DNA of 64,000 nt. It comes from Vandiemenella viatica (taxonomy: Eukaryota > Arthropoda > Insecta > Orthoptera > Morabidae). Below are positions 62,985 through 64,000 of this stretch, piece after piece. How positions within the stretch are numbered: the first letter of the stretch is position 1; every line of letters starts with the position of its first letter. Position numbers and translations under genes: made by a program. The notes beneath the pieces were generated by a model. The model was not told the origin of the DNA. It was given only the letters and a program-made list of their open reading frames with translations, and did not search any database. The DNA lies in assembly GCA_031002005.1 (NCBI GenBank), contig CM061920.1:49950610-50014609 (forward strand), written 5' to 3'.

Positions 62985-63206
62985 TTTTATCCTGATATTG
63001 GAAGTAGGGTGGTCAGTTACTTTCCTCTTTACCGCGTAAAAGGGACCTCCAGTTTAACATGGAATCTTTCTCGCGTACCTCACATTACACAACAAAGTAA
63101 GGCCGGGTTAAGGGCTTACGAAAATCACCGCCGAGACAGGGATTCGAACCAGAGACATTTCAATATCCAGTCAGACGCCTTAACCACTAAGCCATCAATT
63201 ACTCAC
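62985..63206 (-). mobile_element. tRNA-derived SINE, family B, copy 3
   Basis: It shares agtttaacatgg (63051), gtaaggccgggttaagggct (63097-63116), gagacagggattcgaacc (63133-63150) and a head at the right (ccttaaccactaagccatca, 63178-63197). Box B and box A are both well kept. Confidence 0.75.
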
Positions 63207-63209
63207 CCT

Positions 63210-64000
63210 CTACCACAAAAAATATGGGTCAGCAAGAGTAAAAATTAATGTTAAATCAACTAAAACATTATTTAGTAACTACTCAGGACGTTACGAATCC
63301 GAAAAAAATGTCCTTTTATTTGCTAATAACACAAGACAGAAAAACTGATCCCCAAACAATTTTTTATTGAGTGCAAGAACTGCATTAATTAAGAAATATC
63401 GATTTGAAGTCTAAGGTGATGGTTTTGGCAGAGAAGCACCCATTCAACTTGAAAATAGCCCCATCACCAATCGATGTGGTCGAATAAATGTTTACTGTGA
63501 TGAAGAAAAAAAAATTGTTTTGTTTAGAAATTATATGTTGAACTATTGTCAAAAACAAACCAAGGGGAGAAAAAATACTGTACAGCTATCACGAGCATTC
63601 TGAAGTGTGTCTCTCCTAGAAAGGTCAAATATAAAATTCGAATAGTGGAACTGAGATTTTTGATATGGATTAAAGTAAGAATAGACGCTAGACTAAGCGA
63701 AAATGTCTGTGACATCATATCAAATCAGTGAAGAAAGTACACAGTAATGGAGAGAGGTTGAAAGACCTGGAAAAAATGGCTCTCTTAATCGGATATAGAA
63801 ACAAATATTTTGCTATCTGACATACGTCCCTAGGAGCAAATAGAATCACATGTAAGCGATTCTAGTTTAACGTACAGTTATAGGATTCTGAATTTATTTA
63901 GTGCCAAAACTAATAGTTCTTTACTTACAGTATGGGTCTATTATGCAATCACAGCTAACACTCAAGTTATGGAAATTCTTGACGTTCCTTAAGAAAGTGT
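63210..64000. other. Intronic or upstream, nothing recognised
   Basis: No exon of the host gene was recognised here, so the first half of the doublecortin domain must lie beyond the window or in an exon I could not detect. Confidence 0.35.

Noticed and set aside
1..64000. CRISPR arrays, rRNA, bacterial operons or promoters
   Set aside because: None seen: no short regularly spaced repeats with unique spacers, no rRNA-like segments, and gene structure is eukaryotic.

Overview
The window looks like a stretch of arthropod, most likely insect, nuclear genome. A single host gene runs on the minus strand across almost the whole window. Its short GC-rich exons sit in long AT-rich introns (about 1.3 to 13 kb) filled with transposable elements. 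The gene has the architecture of insect DCX-EMAP (doublecortin domain, then HELP motif, then EMAP/EML-type WD40 propellers). The abundant tRNA-derived SINEs and the CR1/L2-like and RTE-like LINEs would suit a large insect genome, perhaps a polyneopteran; that placement is inference.

Layout of the host gene: I assembled 13 internal exons, from 61690 down to 7007. Together they carry 2084 coding bases, about 694 residues. All twelve junctions keep one reading frame. Eleven donors read GT and all acceptors read AG as placed; the weakest placements are the acceptor at 30667 and the donor at 45524. The doublecortin half-domain is at 61571-61690 and continues into 58789-58972. The HELP motif is split between 45525-45672 and 42457-42606. 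WD40 blades fill the remaining nine exons. The gene is incomplete at both ends: the first exons lie beyond base 64000, and I found no exon below 7007.

Layout of the rest, from low to high coordinates: a diverged 300-bp tandem duplication; a broken CR1/L2-like LINE (1590-4980); an internally deleted Helitron (about 5280-6629); hAT-type elements with 8-bp target duplications (7762-7993, 8749-9684, 12637-13031, 13548-14690, 25013-25334); a 24-bp terminal-inverted-repeat element flanked by TTAA (15556-15924); a decayed IS630/Tc1-like copy (20040-21062); LINE fragments; three copies of a MITE with TTA/TAA duplications; a second LINE (25420-26466); mariner remnants; a 431-bp element carrying a hammerhead-ribozyme-like core (28980-29410); an RTE-like LINE (32523-33560); a complete 6.2-kb LTR element with a coiled-coil gag-like ORF but no pol (35980-42143); a mariner carrying a nested SINE (43698-45088); a fold-back element (50525-51225); a degenerate tandem array with a period near 140 bp (52420-53290); and more LINE, SINE and transposase fragments up to 64000.

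I see no bacterial-type operon, CRISPR array, rRNA or functional tRNA gene. The points most worth following up are the hammerhead-bearing element, the pol-less LTR element, the head-to-head MITE pair beside a splice donor, and the frame that stays open past the donor at 58789.
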